From the NCBI RefSeq assembly GCF_039524395.1, contig NZ_BAAAGO010000015.1: a DNA stretch of 64,000 nt. One strand, given 5' to 3'. The translations under genes and the position numbers were made by a program. The notes beneath the pieces are model-generated. The model made no database searches, was not told where the DNA came from, and saw nothing but the letters and a program-made list of their open reading frames with translations. How positions within the stretch are numbered: position 1 is the first letter of the stretch; every line of letters begins with the position of its first letter. Below are positions 1 to 7,056 of this stretch, piece by piece. This DNA is from Micropruina glycogenica. Lineage in GTDB: Bacteria > Actinomycetota > Actinomycetes > Propionibacteriales > Propionibacteriaceae.

Positions 1-581
1 TGCTGTCGATCAGGCCCGAAACCAGCGACGGCGACCTGCTGTTGGTGCTGTACCCAGGGGGCTTGGTGCGTCCGCAGGCGTACGAGTGGCTGGGCCGCGC
101 GCTGGCCGAGCAGGGTGTGCAGACGGTCATTCCCGAGTTCTTCGCCGACCTCGCGGTCACCGGCAAAGACCGGGCGGACGCCCTGATCGCCCACTACGCG
201 GCCGGCCGCACGGTGGTGATCGGGGGGCACTCGTTGGGCGGCGCGATGGCCGCCGACTACGCCTCGCGTCACGCCGATAAACTCAGCGGCCTGATTCTGC
301 TCGCCGCCTACCCGGCCGGCGGCATCGACCTGACCGGCACCCGCTTTTCGAGCCTCTCGTTGATGGGCGAGAACGACCAGGTGGCTGACGCGGCCAAGGT
401 TCGAGGTGGCATGGCGCAACTGTCGCCCAGCAGTCGGCTGGAGGTTGTTCCAGGCTCGGTGCACGCCTTCTTCGGCCGCTACGGCCCGCAGGCGGGCGAC
501 GGTATGCCGAGCGTCGACCGGGCGAGCGCCGAGCAGGCGATCATCGAGCGCGTCGTGGCGTACCTCGGCGAGCGACGGTGA
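1..581 (+). CDS. Alpha/beta hydrolase, C-terminal part (5' end outside window)
   Basis: The reading frame is open from the first complete codon at position 3, so the N-terminus lies upstream of the window. The visible part carries the nucleophile elbow GGHSLGG, followed by an acid-loop region around LMGENDQV and a C-terminal GSVHAFFGRYG that supplies the catalytic His. This order is typical of the small alpha/beta hydrolase_5 (dienelactone-hydrolase-like) group. Substrate is unknown; a cytosolic or membrane-anchored esterase is plausible. A TTG at 42 could serve as a start but would remove the first beta strand, so I treat the gene as truncated by the window. It is separated by about 107 bp from the next operon, and no terminator is evident. 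Confidence 0.8.
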   Translation, partial: LSIRPETSDGDLLLVLYPGGLVRPQAYEWLGRALAEQGVQTVIPEFFADLAVTGKDRADALIAHYAAGRTVVIGGHSLGGAMAADYASRHADKLSGLILLAAYPAGGIDLTGTRFSSLSLMGENDQVADAAKVRGGMAQLSPSSRLEVVPGSVHAFFGRYGPQAGDGMPSVDRASAEQAIIERVVAYLGERR

Positions 582-688
582 GCCGTCCGTTACACCCCTG
601 AGCGGGCTGGTCGCGGTGCGGGCCGCGCACTAAGTTGGCAACAGAACCCCTCGTCGCAACCGGCGGCGCCGATCACGAAGGAGAGATC

Positions 689-910
689 ATGACCGAAAGC
701 CTGTCTGACGACGAGATCGTCAGCGACGCAGTACCCGGTTCGGGCCCGGTCGGCGACGCCGACGGTGTTGACGGTGACGGCACCGATGGTGACGGCACCG
801 ACGGTGTGGATGGCGACGGCACCGACGGTGACGGCACCGATGGTGTGGACGGTGACGGCACGGACGGTGACGGCACCGATGGTGGCGACGCCGACGGAGT
901 AGACGCCTGA
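689..910 (+). CDS. Asp/Gly/Thr repeat mini-protein, putative modified-peptide precursor
   Basis: A 73-residue acidic protein too simple for ordinary homology calls. Residues 1-26 form a leader-like segment beginning MTESLSDDEIVSDAVPGSG. Residues 27-65 are three perfect copies of the 13-mer VDGDGTDGDGTDG, and residues 66-73 are a degenerate end (GDADGVDA). There is no Cys, Lys, Arg or His. An AAGGAGAG ribosome-binding site at 678-685 precedes the ATG and decides this start. The stop lies 2 nt before the JmjC/cupin oxygenase gene, so the two are translationally coupled. I infer a substrate for that oxygenase (RiPP-like precursor, Asp as likely hydroxylation target). Alternatives are a calcium-binding acidic peptide, since DxDGxD recalls Ca-binding loops, or a simple-sequence low-complexity ORF. 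Function is not established. Confidence 0.72.
   Translation: MTESLSDDEIVSDAVPGSGPVGDADGVDGDGTDGDGTDGVDGDGTDGDGTDGVDGDGTDGDGTDGGDADGVDA
767..883 (+). repeat. Three 39-bp in-frame tandem repeats
   Basis: Units 767-805, 806-844 and 845-883 each encode the same 13-mer. The units differ at third codon positions (gac/gat, ggt/ggc, acc/acg, gtt/gtg) while the peptide stays identical. This suggests selection on the amino-acid sequence rather than very recent slippage. Confidence 0.9.
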
Positions 911-912
911 GC

Positions 913-2034
913 ATGAACCCGCTCAGCATTCTGTCCGGCGACCCCGACACCTTCGTTCGCGAGGTGTGGGGTCGCCGGATTCTCGTGCATCACGTCGAGC
1001 CTGGTCTGCTCGAGGGCATCTTCGGCATCGACCAGGCCGACCACCTGATCACCGAGAACGCGCTGCGCACGCCTCAGCTGCGGCTGGCCAAGAGCGGCTC
1101 GGTGCTGCCCGAAGCGCGATTCACCAAACACGCCACGATCGCGGGCAAGCCGCTCACCGGCCTGGTCGACGCCCGCAAGGTGCTCGACGAGTTCGCAGAC
1201 GGCGCCACCATCGTGTTTCAGGGGCTGCAGCGCTACTGGCAGCCGCTGCGCGAGCTCGTCCGAGGGCTCGAAGAGCAGTTGGGGCACCCCTGCCAGGCCA
1301 ACGCCTACCTGACCCCGCCGGGTTCGCAGGGCTTCGCGCTGCATTCAGACACCCACGACGTGTTCGTGTTTCAGACGTTCGGGGCCAAGCAGTGGGAGGT
1401 GCATGACGCCGAGGGCGTCCATCAGGTCGACATGGTGCCCGGCGTGTCGATGTACCTGCCCACCGGCACCCCGCACGCGGCCCGCACGCAGGCCACCGCC
1501 TCGCTGCACGTCACGGTGGGCATTAACCGTTACGTGTGGCGCGACCTGCTCAAACGCGTCGTCGACCCCTTGCTGGCGGCCGCGGACGACCCGCTACCGG
1601 CGGCTCTGTTCGACGACCCCGAGGCCCTGGCCGCCGCCCTTCGCGACCGGTTGGCGACCTTCGCCGACGCCGTGCGTGACGCCGACGCGGCGGGCGTGGT
1701 CGCCACCCACGAACGTGCCTTCGCCACCGGACGGCAGCCGCTGCTCGGCGGCGCGCTACTCGACGTGCTGAACGCGCCCGGCATCGACGACGACACCCTG
1801 CTGCGCCGACGGGCGGGCAGCACGTGCCTGCTGCGTCCGGCGGGGGAGCGGCTGCATCTACTGCTGGGCGATCGCCGGGTCACCGTGCCGGCTCGCATCG
1901 AACCGGCGGTGCGCGAGTTGTTGGCCCACGACGAGCTGCGGCCGCGTGACCTGCACGACCACCTCGACGCGGCGGGCGCGATCGTGCTGACCCGGCGGAT
2001 GGTGCGCGAAGGACTGCTGGAAGTCGTCCGATGA
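913..2034 (+). CDS. JmjC/cupin_4-type 2-oxoglutarate Fe(II) oxygenase
   Basis: A 373-residue member of the cupin_4/JmjC group that includes the ribosomal protein hydroxylases YcfD, MINA53 and NO66. The iron facial triad is visible: H144 and D146 in FALHSDTHDVF and H188 in YLPTGTPHAA. The run from GSQGFALHSD to FGAKQWEVH matches the canonical JmjC core. The C-terminal third (about residues 210-373) would be the dimerisation plus winged-helix-like region seen in ROX enzymes; I infer this from length and position. Family members hydroxylate protein side chains. Here the nearest candidate substrate is the Asp-rich peptide encoded 2 nt upstream. The 3' end overlaps the next gene by 4 nt (ATGA at 2031). 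Free-standing ribosomal hydroxylase function remains an alternative. Confidence 0.85.
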   Translation: MNPLSILSGDPDTFVREVWGRRILVHHVEPGLLEGIFGIDQADHLITENALRTPQLRLAKSGSVLPEARFTKHATIAGKPLTGLVDARKVLDEFADGATIVFQGLQRYWQPLRELVRGLEEQLGHPCQANAYLTPPGSQGFALHSDTHDVFVFQTFGAKQWEVHDAEGVHQVDMVPGVSMYLPTGTPHAARTQATASLHVTVGINRYVWRDLLKRVVDPLLAAADDPLPAALFDDPEALAAALRDRLATFADAVRDADAAGVVATHERAFATGRQPLLGGALLDVLNAPGIDDDTLLRRRAGSTCLLRPAGERLHLLLGDRRVTVPARIEPAVRELLAHDELRPRDLHDHLDAAGAIVLTRRMVREGLLEVVR

Positions 2035-2912
2035 CCGTGCGCTGCTCGGTGGCGAGTGAGCAGCGCGGCGAACCCCTGGCCGGCACGGCCTCGACGGTGC
2101 GGCACTTTCTGCTGCTGGAGGACCCGGGCCCGTGGGGGCCCGAGATTCTGCGCAGCCAACGCCTGCCGGGGCCGGTGCGTGAGCCGCTGCTGCACTGGCA
2201 TCGCGAGTTGGGGGTGCGTCCGCTGCTGATTCGCCGGCCGGGCCGCTACCTCACCGGGCCCCGTCGCGTGTTCGTGATCAACGCCCGCTACGGGTGGTGC
2301 GAGACCACGACGGTCGACAACCTGGCCGAGGTGGCTCAGTTCGACCTCGACGGCATCGTCGGCGGGGCGGGTGTGGGGCTGAGCGCGCACCACGAGCCGG
2401 TGCTGCTGGTGTGCACCCACGGCCGGCACGACGCCTGCTGCGCCGAGCGTGGCCGTCCGCTGGCTGCGGCCATCGCCGCCCGGTGGCCCGATCTCACCTG
2501 GGAGAGCTCGCACCTGGGCGGTGACCGGTTCGCCGCCAACCTGCTGGTGATGCCGCAGGCGCACAGTTACGGACGGCTGACCCCCGACGAGGCCCCCGAC
2601 GTGGTGGCCGACCACCTCGCCGGCCTGTTGACCCTGCCGCACTACCGCGGGCACTGCACGGTGCCCTGGCCCGAGCAGGCCGCGGAGCACGCGCTGCGCG
2701 AGCGCCTCGGTTTGCGCGAGGTGGACGCCGTGCGGGTGCAGCGGCTGCGCCGCGACGGCACCCTGTTCTCGGTGACGCTGTCGGCCGAGGGTCGCACCTA
2801 CCGGGTGGACGTGCGGCATCAGGCTCGTCCGCCCGAATTGCTCACCTGCCACAGCACGGTGCCGTCCGGAGCGGTGAACTACGACCTGGTGGCGCTCACG
2901 CGGCTCAACTGA
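2031..2912 (+). CDS. Sucrase/ferredoxin-like (Apd1-type thioredoxin-fold [2Fe-2S]) protein
   Basis: 293 residues of the Suc_Fer-like family. The diagnostic block VCTHGRHDACCAERGRP (about 127-143) contains C128 and C137 spaced by eight residues. It is followed by SSHLGGDRFAAN (159-170) and PQAHSYGRL. In yeast Apd1/Aim32 the cluster is held by CX8C plus an HxGGH pair. Here the first His is H161, but the second position is Asp (D165). An extra C136 sits beside C137. The start overlaps the oxygenase stop (ATGA), so it is the last gene of the peptide-oxygenase-ferredoxin operon. A role as electron donor keeping the oxygenase iron reduced is plausible but is inference. Confidence 0.82.
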   Translation: MTVRCSVASEQRGEPLAGTASTVRHFLLLEDPGPWGPEILRSQRLPGPVREPLLHWHRELGVRPLLIRRPGRYLTGPRRVFVINARYGWCETTTVDNLAEVAQFDLDGIVGGAGVGLSAHHEPVLLVCTHGRHDACCAERGRPLAAAIAARWPDLTWESSHLGGDRFAANLLVMPQAHSYGRLTPDEAPDVVADHLAGLLTLPHYRGHCTVPWPEQAAEHALRERLGLREVDAVRVQRLRRDGTLFSVTLSAEGRTYRVDVRHQARPPELLTCHSTVPSGAVNYDLVALTRLN

Positions 2913-2925
2913 CCTGGCGCGAGTT

Positions 2926-3001
2926 GGGGACGGTTCCTATAGCGCGCCACATCGGTCCGCACCACTAGATGTGGGGGTGGCGCGAGTTAGGAACCGTCCC
3001 C
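2926..3001. repeat. Inverted repeat of the GGGGACGGTTCC family
   Basis: GGGGACGGTTCCTA at 2926-2939 is matched by its exact reverse complement TAGGAACCGTCCCC at 2988-3001, with 48 nt between. Both arms are preceded by the direct repeat GGCGCGAGTT. It lies between convergent genes, and the same core recurs at 8080-8130 and 17103-17122. It may act as a bidirectional terminator or be a REP-type element. Confidence 0.8.
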
Positions 3002-3003
3002 AC

Positions 3004-3810
3004 TCAGCGCCACTCGCCGTCCGTCGGCACGATCAACGGCGTTCCCGAGACGGGGTCGGGCATCACCACGCAGTTCAGTTCGAACACCTCGCGCACCAGG
3101 TGTTCGGTCAACACCTCGGACGGCGCGCCGGTCGCGATCACCTCACCGGCCTTGAGCACGATCAGGTGAGTGGCGTAGCGGGCCGCCTGGTTGAGGTCGT
3201 GCAGCACCGCCACGATGGTGGTGCCGGCCCGATGCAGGCGGGCGAACAGGTCGAGCATCTCGATCTGGTGGGTGAGATCGAGGTAGGTGGTCGGCTCGTC
3301 CAGCAGCAGAATCGGCGTCTGCTGGGCGATCGCCATGGCCGCCCACACCCGCTGCCGCTGGCCCCCCGACAGCTCGGCCACCTCACGGGTGGCCAGTTCG
3401 GCCACGTTGGTGGCCGTCATCGCGTCGCGGACTGCGGCCTCGTCTGCGTCGGTCCACTGCCGCACCAGCTTCTGATAAGGGAATCGGCCACGGCTCACCA
3501 GGTCGACCACCGTGATGCCCTCGGGCGCGATGGACGACTGCGGCAACAGCCCCACGGTGCGCGCGAACTCTTTGGGCTTGAACGACGCCAACGACCGGCC
3601 GTCCAACGTGACCTCACCCGCGGCGGGCCGCAGCAGCCGCGACAGCGAGCGCAGCAGAGTGGATTTGCCGCAGGCGTTCGGGCCGATGATCACGGTGAAC
3701 TCGTCGCCCGGCACGTCGACGCTCAACCCGGTGCTCACCACGCGCTGGTCGTAGCGCAGCGTGACGGACTCGGCGCGCAGCCGGCCGGGGGACGGGATCG
3801 ATGCGCTCAT
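3004..3810 (-). CDS. Siderophore/heme-iron ABC transporter ATPase (FecE/FepC type)
   Basis: 268 residues. Walker A is IIGPNACGKSTLL, the Q-loop LLPQSS, the ABC signature ELSGGQRQR, Walker B ILLLDEPTTYLD and the H-switch VLHDLNQAARY. TYLDLTHQIE and the YATHLIVLKAGEVIATG tail are typical of iron-siderophore importers. ATG at 3810 is chosen because the family begins just before RAESVTLRYD. A much longer open frame upstream is only a shadow of the permease gene. It overlaps the upstream permease by 4 nt, so it is the last cistron of the importer operon. It would couple ATP hydrolysis to uptake of Fe(III)-siderophore delivered by the lipoprotein at 5980. Confidence 0.93.
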   Translation of the reverse strand: MSASIPSPGRLRAESVTLRYDQRVVSTGLSVDVPGDEFTVIIGPNACGKSTLLRSLSRLLRPAAGEVTLDGRSLASFKPKEFARTVGLLPQSSIAPEGITVVDLVSRGRFPYQKLVRQWTDADEAAVRDAMTATNVAELATREVAELSGGQRQRVWAAMAIAQQTPILLLDEPTTYLDLTHQIEMLDLFARLHRAGTTIVAVLHDLNQAARYATHLIVLKAGEVIATGAPSEVLTEHLVREVFELNCVVMPDPVSGTPLIVPTDGEWR

Positions 3811-4865
3811 GTGCGACGCCTCGCTTCTTGAATCAGCAGGGTGAGCAGGTAGAAGCCGCCCAGCACGACGGTGACGATGCCCACCGGCACGTCGACGGGC
3901 AGGGTGTGTTGTGCGATCAGGTCGGCGCTGAGCAGCAGCAGCGCCCCGATGAACGCCGACCCGGCGATCGGAATGCCGGCGCTGCCCGCCAGTCGGCGGG
4001 CCACCTGCGGCGCGGCCAGCGCCACGAAGGCGATCGGCCCCGTCGCAGCGGTCACGATCGCCACCAGGGCCACCGCGAACAGCACCAGCCCGAGGCGCGA
4101 CCGTTCGACGTCGACGCCGTGTGCCGCAGCCGCGTCGTCGCCCAATTCGAGCTGCCGCAACTGCGGCACCAGCAGCAGCCCGGGCAGACACACCGCCAGG
4201 GCGATCACGGCGGGCAGCAACGTGCCCCAGTTCATCAACGACAGCGACCCCGCGCCCCAGATGGACGCCGCCATCGCTACTTCTTCTTGCGCCCGCAGCA
4301 GCAGAAACAGGTTCACCGACTGAAGCATCGCCGTCACGGCGATGCCCACGATGATCAGCCGAAAGCCCTGCATGCCGCGCCGGTAGGCCAGCAGGTAGAC
4401 CACGACGGCCGTCGCCAGGCCGCCCACCAGGGCACCCAGCGACAGCGACACCGCGCCGGTGCCGATCACGGTCAACGCGATCAGGGCCCCGGTGTAGGCG
4501 CCGGTGGCGAAGCCGATCACGTCGGGCGAGCCCAGCGGGTTGCGGGTCAGCGACTGAAAGATCGCGCCCGAGATCGCCAGCGCGCCGCCGAACACCACCG
4601 CCCCCAGCACCCGCGGCAGCCGCCAGTCGCGCACGACGGTGGTGATGAAGCCGCCGTCGGTGGCGAACAGCGCCTGCACCACCTCGGCGGGCGAGAGCGG
4701 CAGGTCGCCGAAGCCGAGTGCGACAACGGCCAGCGCCAGCGTCAGCAGCACCGACGCCACCGCCACCACCACGCCGCGGCGCGGCACCCAGCCGCCGATC
4801 AGGGGCACCGGCAGCGATTCGGACCGCGGGTCGAGCGACGTCCGGTCGGCTAGCTCGGCGCTCAC
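3807..4865 (-). CDS. FecCD-family iron-siderophore permease, second subunit
   Basis: 352 residues with a hydrophobic profile of about nine to ten membrane spans. FecCD landmarks are visible: FQSLTRNPLGSPDVIGFATGA in the middle, GPIAFVALAAPQVARRL, and the C-terminal DVPVGIVTVVLGGFYLL. The first span begins near residue 30 (GVVVAVASVLLTLALAVVALGFGDLPLSPAEVV). It pairs with the paralogous permease encoded directly upstream (4-nt overlap at 4862-4865) to form the membrane channel, and overlaps the ATPase gene by 4 nt at its 3' end. The substrate is probably a ferric siderophore, by family and by the iron box upstream of the operon. Confidence 0.92.
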   Translation of the reverse strand: MSAELADRTSLDPRSESLPVPLIGGWVPRRGVVVAVASVLLTLALAVVALGFGDLPLSPAEVVQALFATDGGFITTVVRDWRLPRVLGAVVFGGALAISGAIFQSLTRNPLGSPDVIGFATGAYTGALIALTVIGTGAVSLSLGALVGGLATAVVVYLLAYRRGMQGFRLIIVGIAVTAMLQSVNLFLLLRAQEEVAMAASIWGAGSLSLMNWGTLLPAVIALAVCLPGLLLVPQLRQLELGDDAAAAHGVDVERSRLGLVLFAVALVAIVTAATGPIAFVALAAPQVARRLAGSAGIPIAGSAFIGALLLLSADLIAQHTLPVDVPVGIVTVVLGGFYLLTLLIQEARRRT

Positions 4866-5926
4866 AGTTCACTCGCCCTGCGCCGCCGCACCAGCACGAT
4901 CAGCACGGGCGCGCCGATCAGGGCGGTCACGATGCCCGCCGGCAACTCGCCGGGCGGCATCACCACCCGGCCCGCCACGTCGGCGAGCAGCAGCAGCACG
5001 GGCGCGGCCAGCACCGAGTGGGCGATGATCCAGCGCTGGTCGGGCCCCACGATCCAACGCACGGCGTGCGGCACCATCAGCCCGACGAACGAGATCGGCC
5101 CCGCCAGGGCGGTGGCGCTGCCGGCCAGCAGCATGACGGCCAACACCGCGAACACCCGGGTGCGCACCACGCGGGCGCCCAGGGCGGACGCCAGGTCGTC
5201 ACCCAGGGCGATGGCGTTGAGAGACGACCCGATGGCCAGCGCGACACCAAGCCCGAGCAGCACCAGCGGCCCGGCCCACGTGAGCAGACCCACGTCGCGG
5301 TCGAGCAGCGAGCCCGACTGCCACGCCGTCATGCCGGCGAACCGCGCACGATCGGTCAGCACGATGGCACTGGTGATGCCGGCGAGCACAGCCCCCAGTG
5401 CGACACCGGCCAGAATGAGCCGCACCGGGCTGCCGCCATCTGCGCCCAGCGACCCGATGGCGTACACCAGCACCGACGCGCCGAACGCTCCGGCGTAGGC
5501 GAGCGCCAGGGTGCCGAACGAGCCGGTGACGCCCGCCAGACCGGTGCCGATCGCCATCGCGAACGCCGCGCCCGCGTTGACGCCCAGAATGCCCGGGTCG
5601 GCCAGCGGGTTACGGGTGACGGCCTGAATCAGGGCACCCGACACACCCAACGCGGCACCGGCGACCAGCCCGATCAGTGTGCGCGGCACGCGCAGGTCGT
5701 TGATCACCGACGCGTTGGCGCCGGTGTCGTTGCCCAGCAGAATCTGCAGCACCTCGGCCGGGGGAATGGCCCGCGTGCCGACCGCGAGGCTGGCCAGTAC
5801 GGCCGCGGCCAGGGCCACCAGCAGCACCACGAAACCGCCTGCGCGGGCCGCTGGACTCGGTGTTTCGCGCGTCCCTTCGGTGGCGAGGCTCGGTCGCGGA
5901 CGCACAGAGGTCACGCGCGTGATCAT
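4862..5926 (-). CDS. FecCD-family iron-siderophore permease, first subunit
   Basis: 354 residues, polytopic. It carries the FecCD signatures IQAVTRNPLADPGILGVNAGAA, GPISFVGLMVPHAVRWIVGPDQR and the C-terminal ELPAGIVTALIGAPVLIVLVRR. It is the first cistron of the minus-strand importer operon. The ATG at 5926 lies inside an iron-box-like sequence (5925-5943) with no Shine-Dalgarno upstream. Either the transcript is nearly leaderless or translation begins at one of the GTG codons at 5914 or 5905. All of these leave the first membrane span (about residues 31-50) intact. Confidence 0.92.
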   Translation of the reverse strand: MITRVTSVRPRPSLATEGTRETPSPAARAGGFVVLLVALAAAVLASLAVGTRAIPPAEVLQILLGNDTGANASVINDLRVPRTLIGLVAGAALGVSGALIQAVTRNPLADPGILGVNAGAAFAMAIGTGLAGVTGSFGTLALAYAGAFGASVLVYAIGSLGADGGSPVRLILAGVALGAVLAGITSAIVLTDRARFAGMTAWQSGSLLDRDVGLLTWAGPLVLLGLGVALAIGSSLNAIALGDDLASALGARVVRTRVFAVLAVMLLAGSATALAGPISFVGLMVPHAVRWIVGPDQRWIIAHSVLAAPVLLLLADVAGRVVMPPGELPAGIVTALIGAPVLIVLVRRRRASEL

Positions 5927-5943
5927 AGGCTAGCCTTACCTAA
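5925..5943. promoter_or_regulatory. DtxR/IdeR iron box in divergent promoter region
   Basis: Read on the minus strand the site is TTAGGTAAGGCTAGCCTAT. It matches the DtxR/IdeR consensus (TTAGGTTAGSCTAACCTAA) at 16 of 19 positions by eye. It sits between the divergent permease and binding-protein genes and overlaps the permease ATG. Fe(II)-loaded IdeR/DtxR bound here would repress the importer under iron sufficiency. Confidence 0.85.
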
Positions 5944-5979
5944 AATCTGCAACCGCAGCCTGCCGAGCAAAGGATTTTC

Positions 5980-6984
5980 ATGCGTTTTCGCGCTCTCGCC
6001 GCCGCAATCGTGGCAACTCTCGCAGCGGGCCTGGCCGCCTGCTCGTCCGGGCCGGCCGCCACGTCGGCGGCGCCGGCATCGTCCGGTTCGGCGTCGGCGC
6101 CGGCCGATTCGGCCTTTCCGGCCACCGTCGCCACCAAGTTCGGCGGCGTCACGATCAACGCCAAGCCCACCCGGGTGGTGGCGCTGGGCTGGGGCGACGC
6201 CGAGACCGCGCTGGCGCTCGGCGTACAGCCGGTGGGCGCGTCCGACTGGCTCGGCTTCGGCGGTGAGGGCGTCGGGCCGTGGGCCAAGGGGCTGTACAGC
6301 ACCGCGCCCACGCTGATCGGCACCATGGAGCCCGAGTACGAGAAGATCGCCGCGCTCAAGCCCGACCTGATTCTCGACGTGAAGGGCTCCGGCGACCAGG
6401 CGCGCTACGAACGGCTGAAGAGCATCGCCACCACCGTCGGCGTGCCCGCCGGCGGCGACAGTTACCTGACCAACGCGACCCAGCAGATGACGATGATCGC
6501 CACCGCCCTGGGCGAGAAGGCGAAGGGCGAGGAACTGCTCAAGCAGGTCACGGACGCCTTCGCTTCCGCCGCGGCCGCCCACCCCGACTGGAAGGGCAAG
6601 ACGATGAGCGCCGTCACCAAGACCGCCGAAGGCTGGGGCGCCTACATCGAGGGCAGCGAGCGGGTCACGTTCATGCAGAACCTCGGCTTCGTGCAGAACC
6701 CGCGGATCGCCGCGTCGAAGGCCAACGCCACCGGATTCTCGGTCACCCTGTCGCCCGAGAACCTCGACCAGGCCGACGCCGACGTGATCGTCGCCTTCCC
6801 GATCTTCATCAAAACCGATCAGCTCACCGGCGACGCGGCCTGGAAGGCGATTCCCGCCGTGAAGGACGGCCGGGCCGTGGTGATCGACGGCGACCTGGCG
6901 TCCGCCTACTCGTTGGGCACCACGTTGGCCACCACCTACGCCATCGACCAGTTGGTGCCCAAGCTCGAGTCCGTACTCAAGTAA
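5980..6984 (+). CDS. Iron-siderophore ABC transporter substrate-binding lipoprotein
   Basis: 334 residues. The N-terminus is a lipoprotein signal peptide: MRFR, a hydrophobic stretch, then lipobox LAAC with acylation at C21, followed by a Ser/Ala/Pro linker to about residue 45. The mature domain has class III periplasmic-binding-protein features (RVVALGWGDAETALALG, EKIAALKPDLILD, and a terminal GTTLATTYAIDQLVPKL). It is divergent from the permease/ATPase operon across the iron box at 5925-5943, so all four genes are probably co-regulated by iron. Lgt and Lnt for its lipidation are encoded elsewhere in the window. Confidence 0.92.
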   Translation: MRFRALAAAIVATLAAGLAACSSGPAATSAAPASSGSASAPADSAFPATVATKFGGVTINAKPTRVVALGWGDAETALALGVQPVGASDWLGFGGEGVGPWAKGLYSTAPTLIGTMEPEYEKIAALKPDLILDVKGSGDQARYERLKSIATTVGVPAGGDSYLTNATQQMTMIATALGEKAKGEELLKQVTDAFASAAAAHPDWKGKTMSAVTKTAEGWGAYIEGSERVTFMQNLGFVQNPRIAASKANATGFSVTLSPENLDQADADVIVAFPIFIKTDQLTGDAAWKAIPAVKDGRAVVIDGDLASAYSLGTTLATTYAIDQLVPKLESVLK

Positions 6985-7056
6985 CCCCGCACGCCTGCTG
7001 CGGCGCTCGGGCGGGTCTGCTTGCCGTCCGGGCGCCGAGCCGGGAGAGTCCTACCC

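Noticed and set aside
767..883. CRISPR or minisatellite reading of the 39-bp repeats
   Set aside because: Repeats are contiguous, in frame and encode identical peptides in a gene with a good ribosome-binding site.
1530..2852. Long minus-strand open frame opposite the oxygenase and ferredoxin-like genes
   Set aside because: It mirrors codon bias of the real genes and lacks start signals; the plus-strand genes have clear motifs.
3004..4872. A single 622-codon frame suggesting an ABC permease-ATPase fusion
   Set aside because: The upstream half is an out-of-frame shadow of the FecCD permease; the ATPase begins at ATG 3810 with a 4-nt overlap.
4718..6316. Long plus-strand open frame of more than 500 codons opposite the permease
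   Set aside because: It is Gln/Arg/His-rich, without family motifs, antisense to two clear permease genes; typical GC-rich antisense openness.
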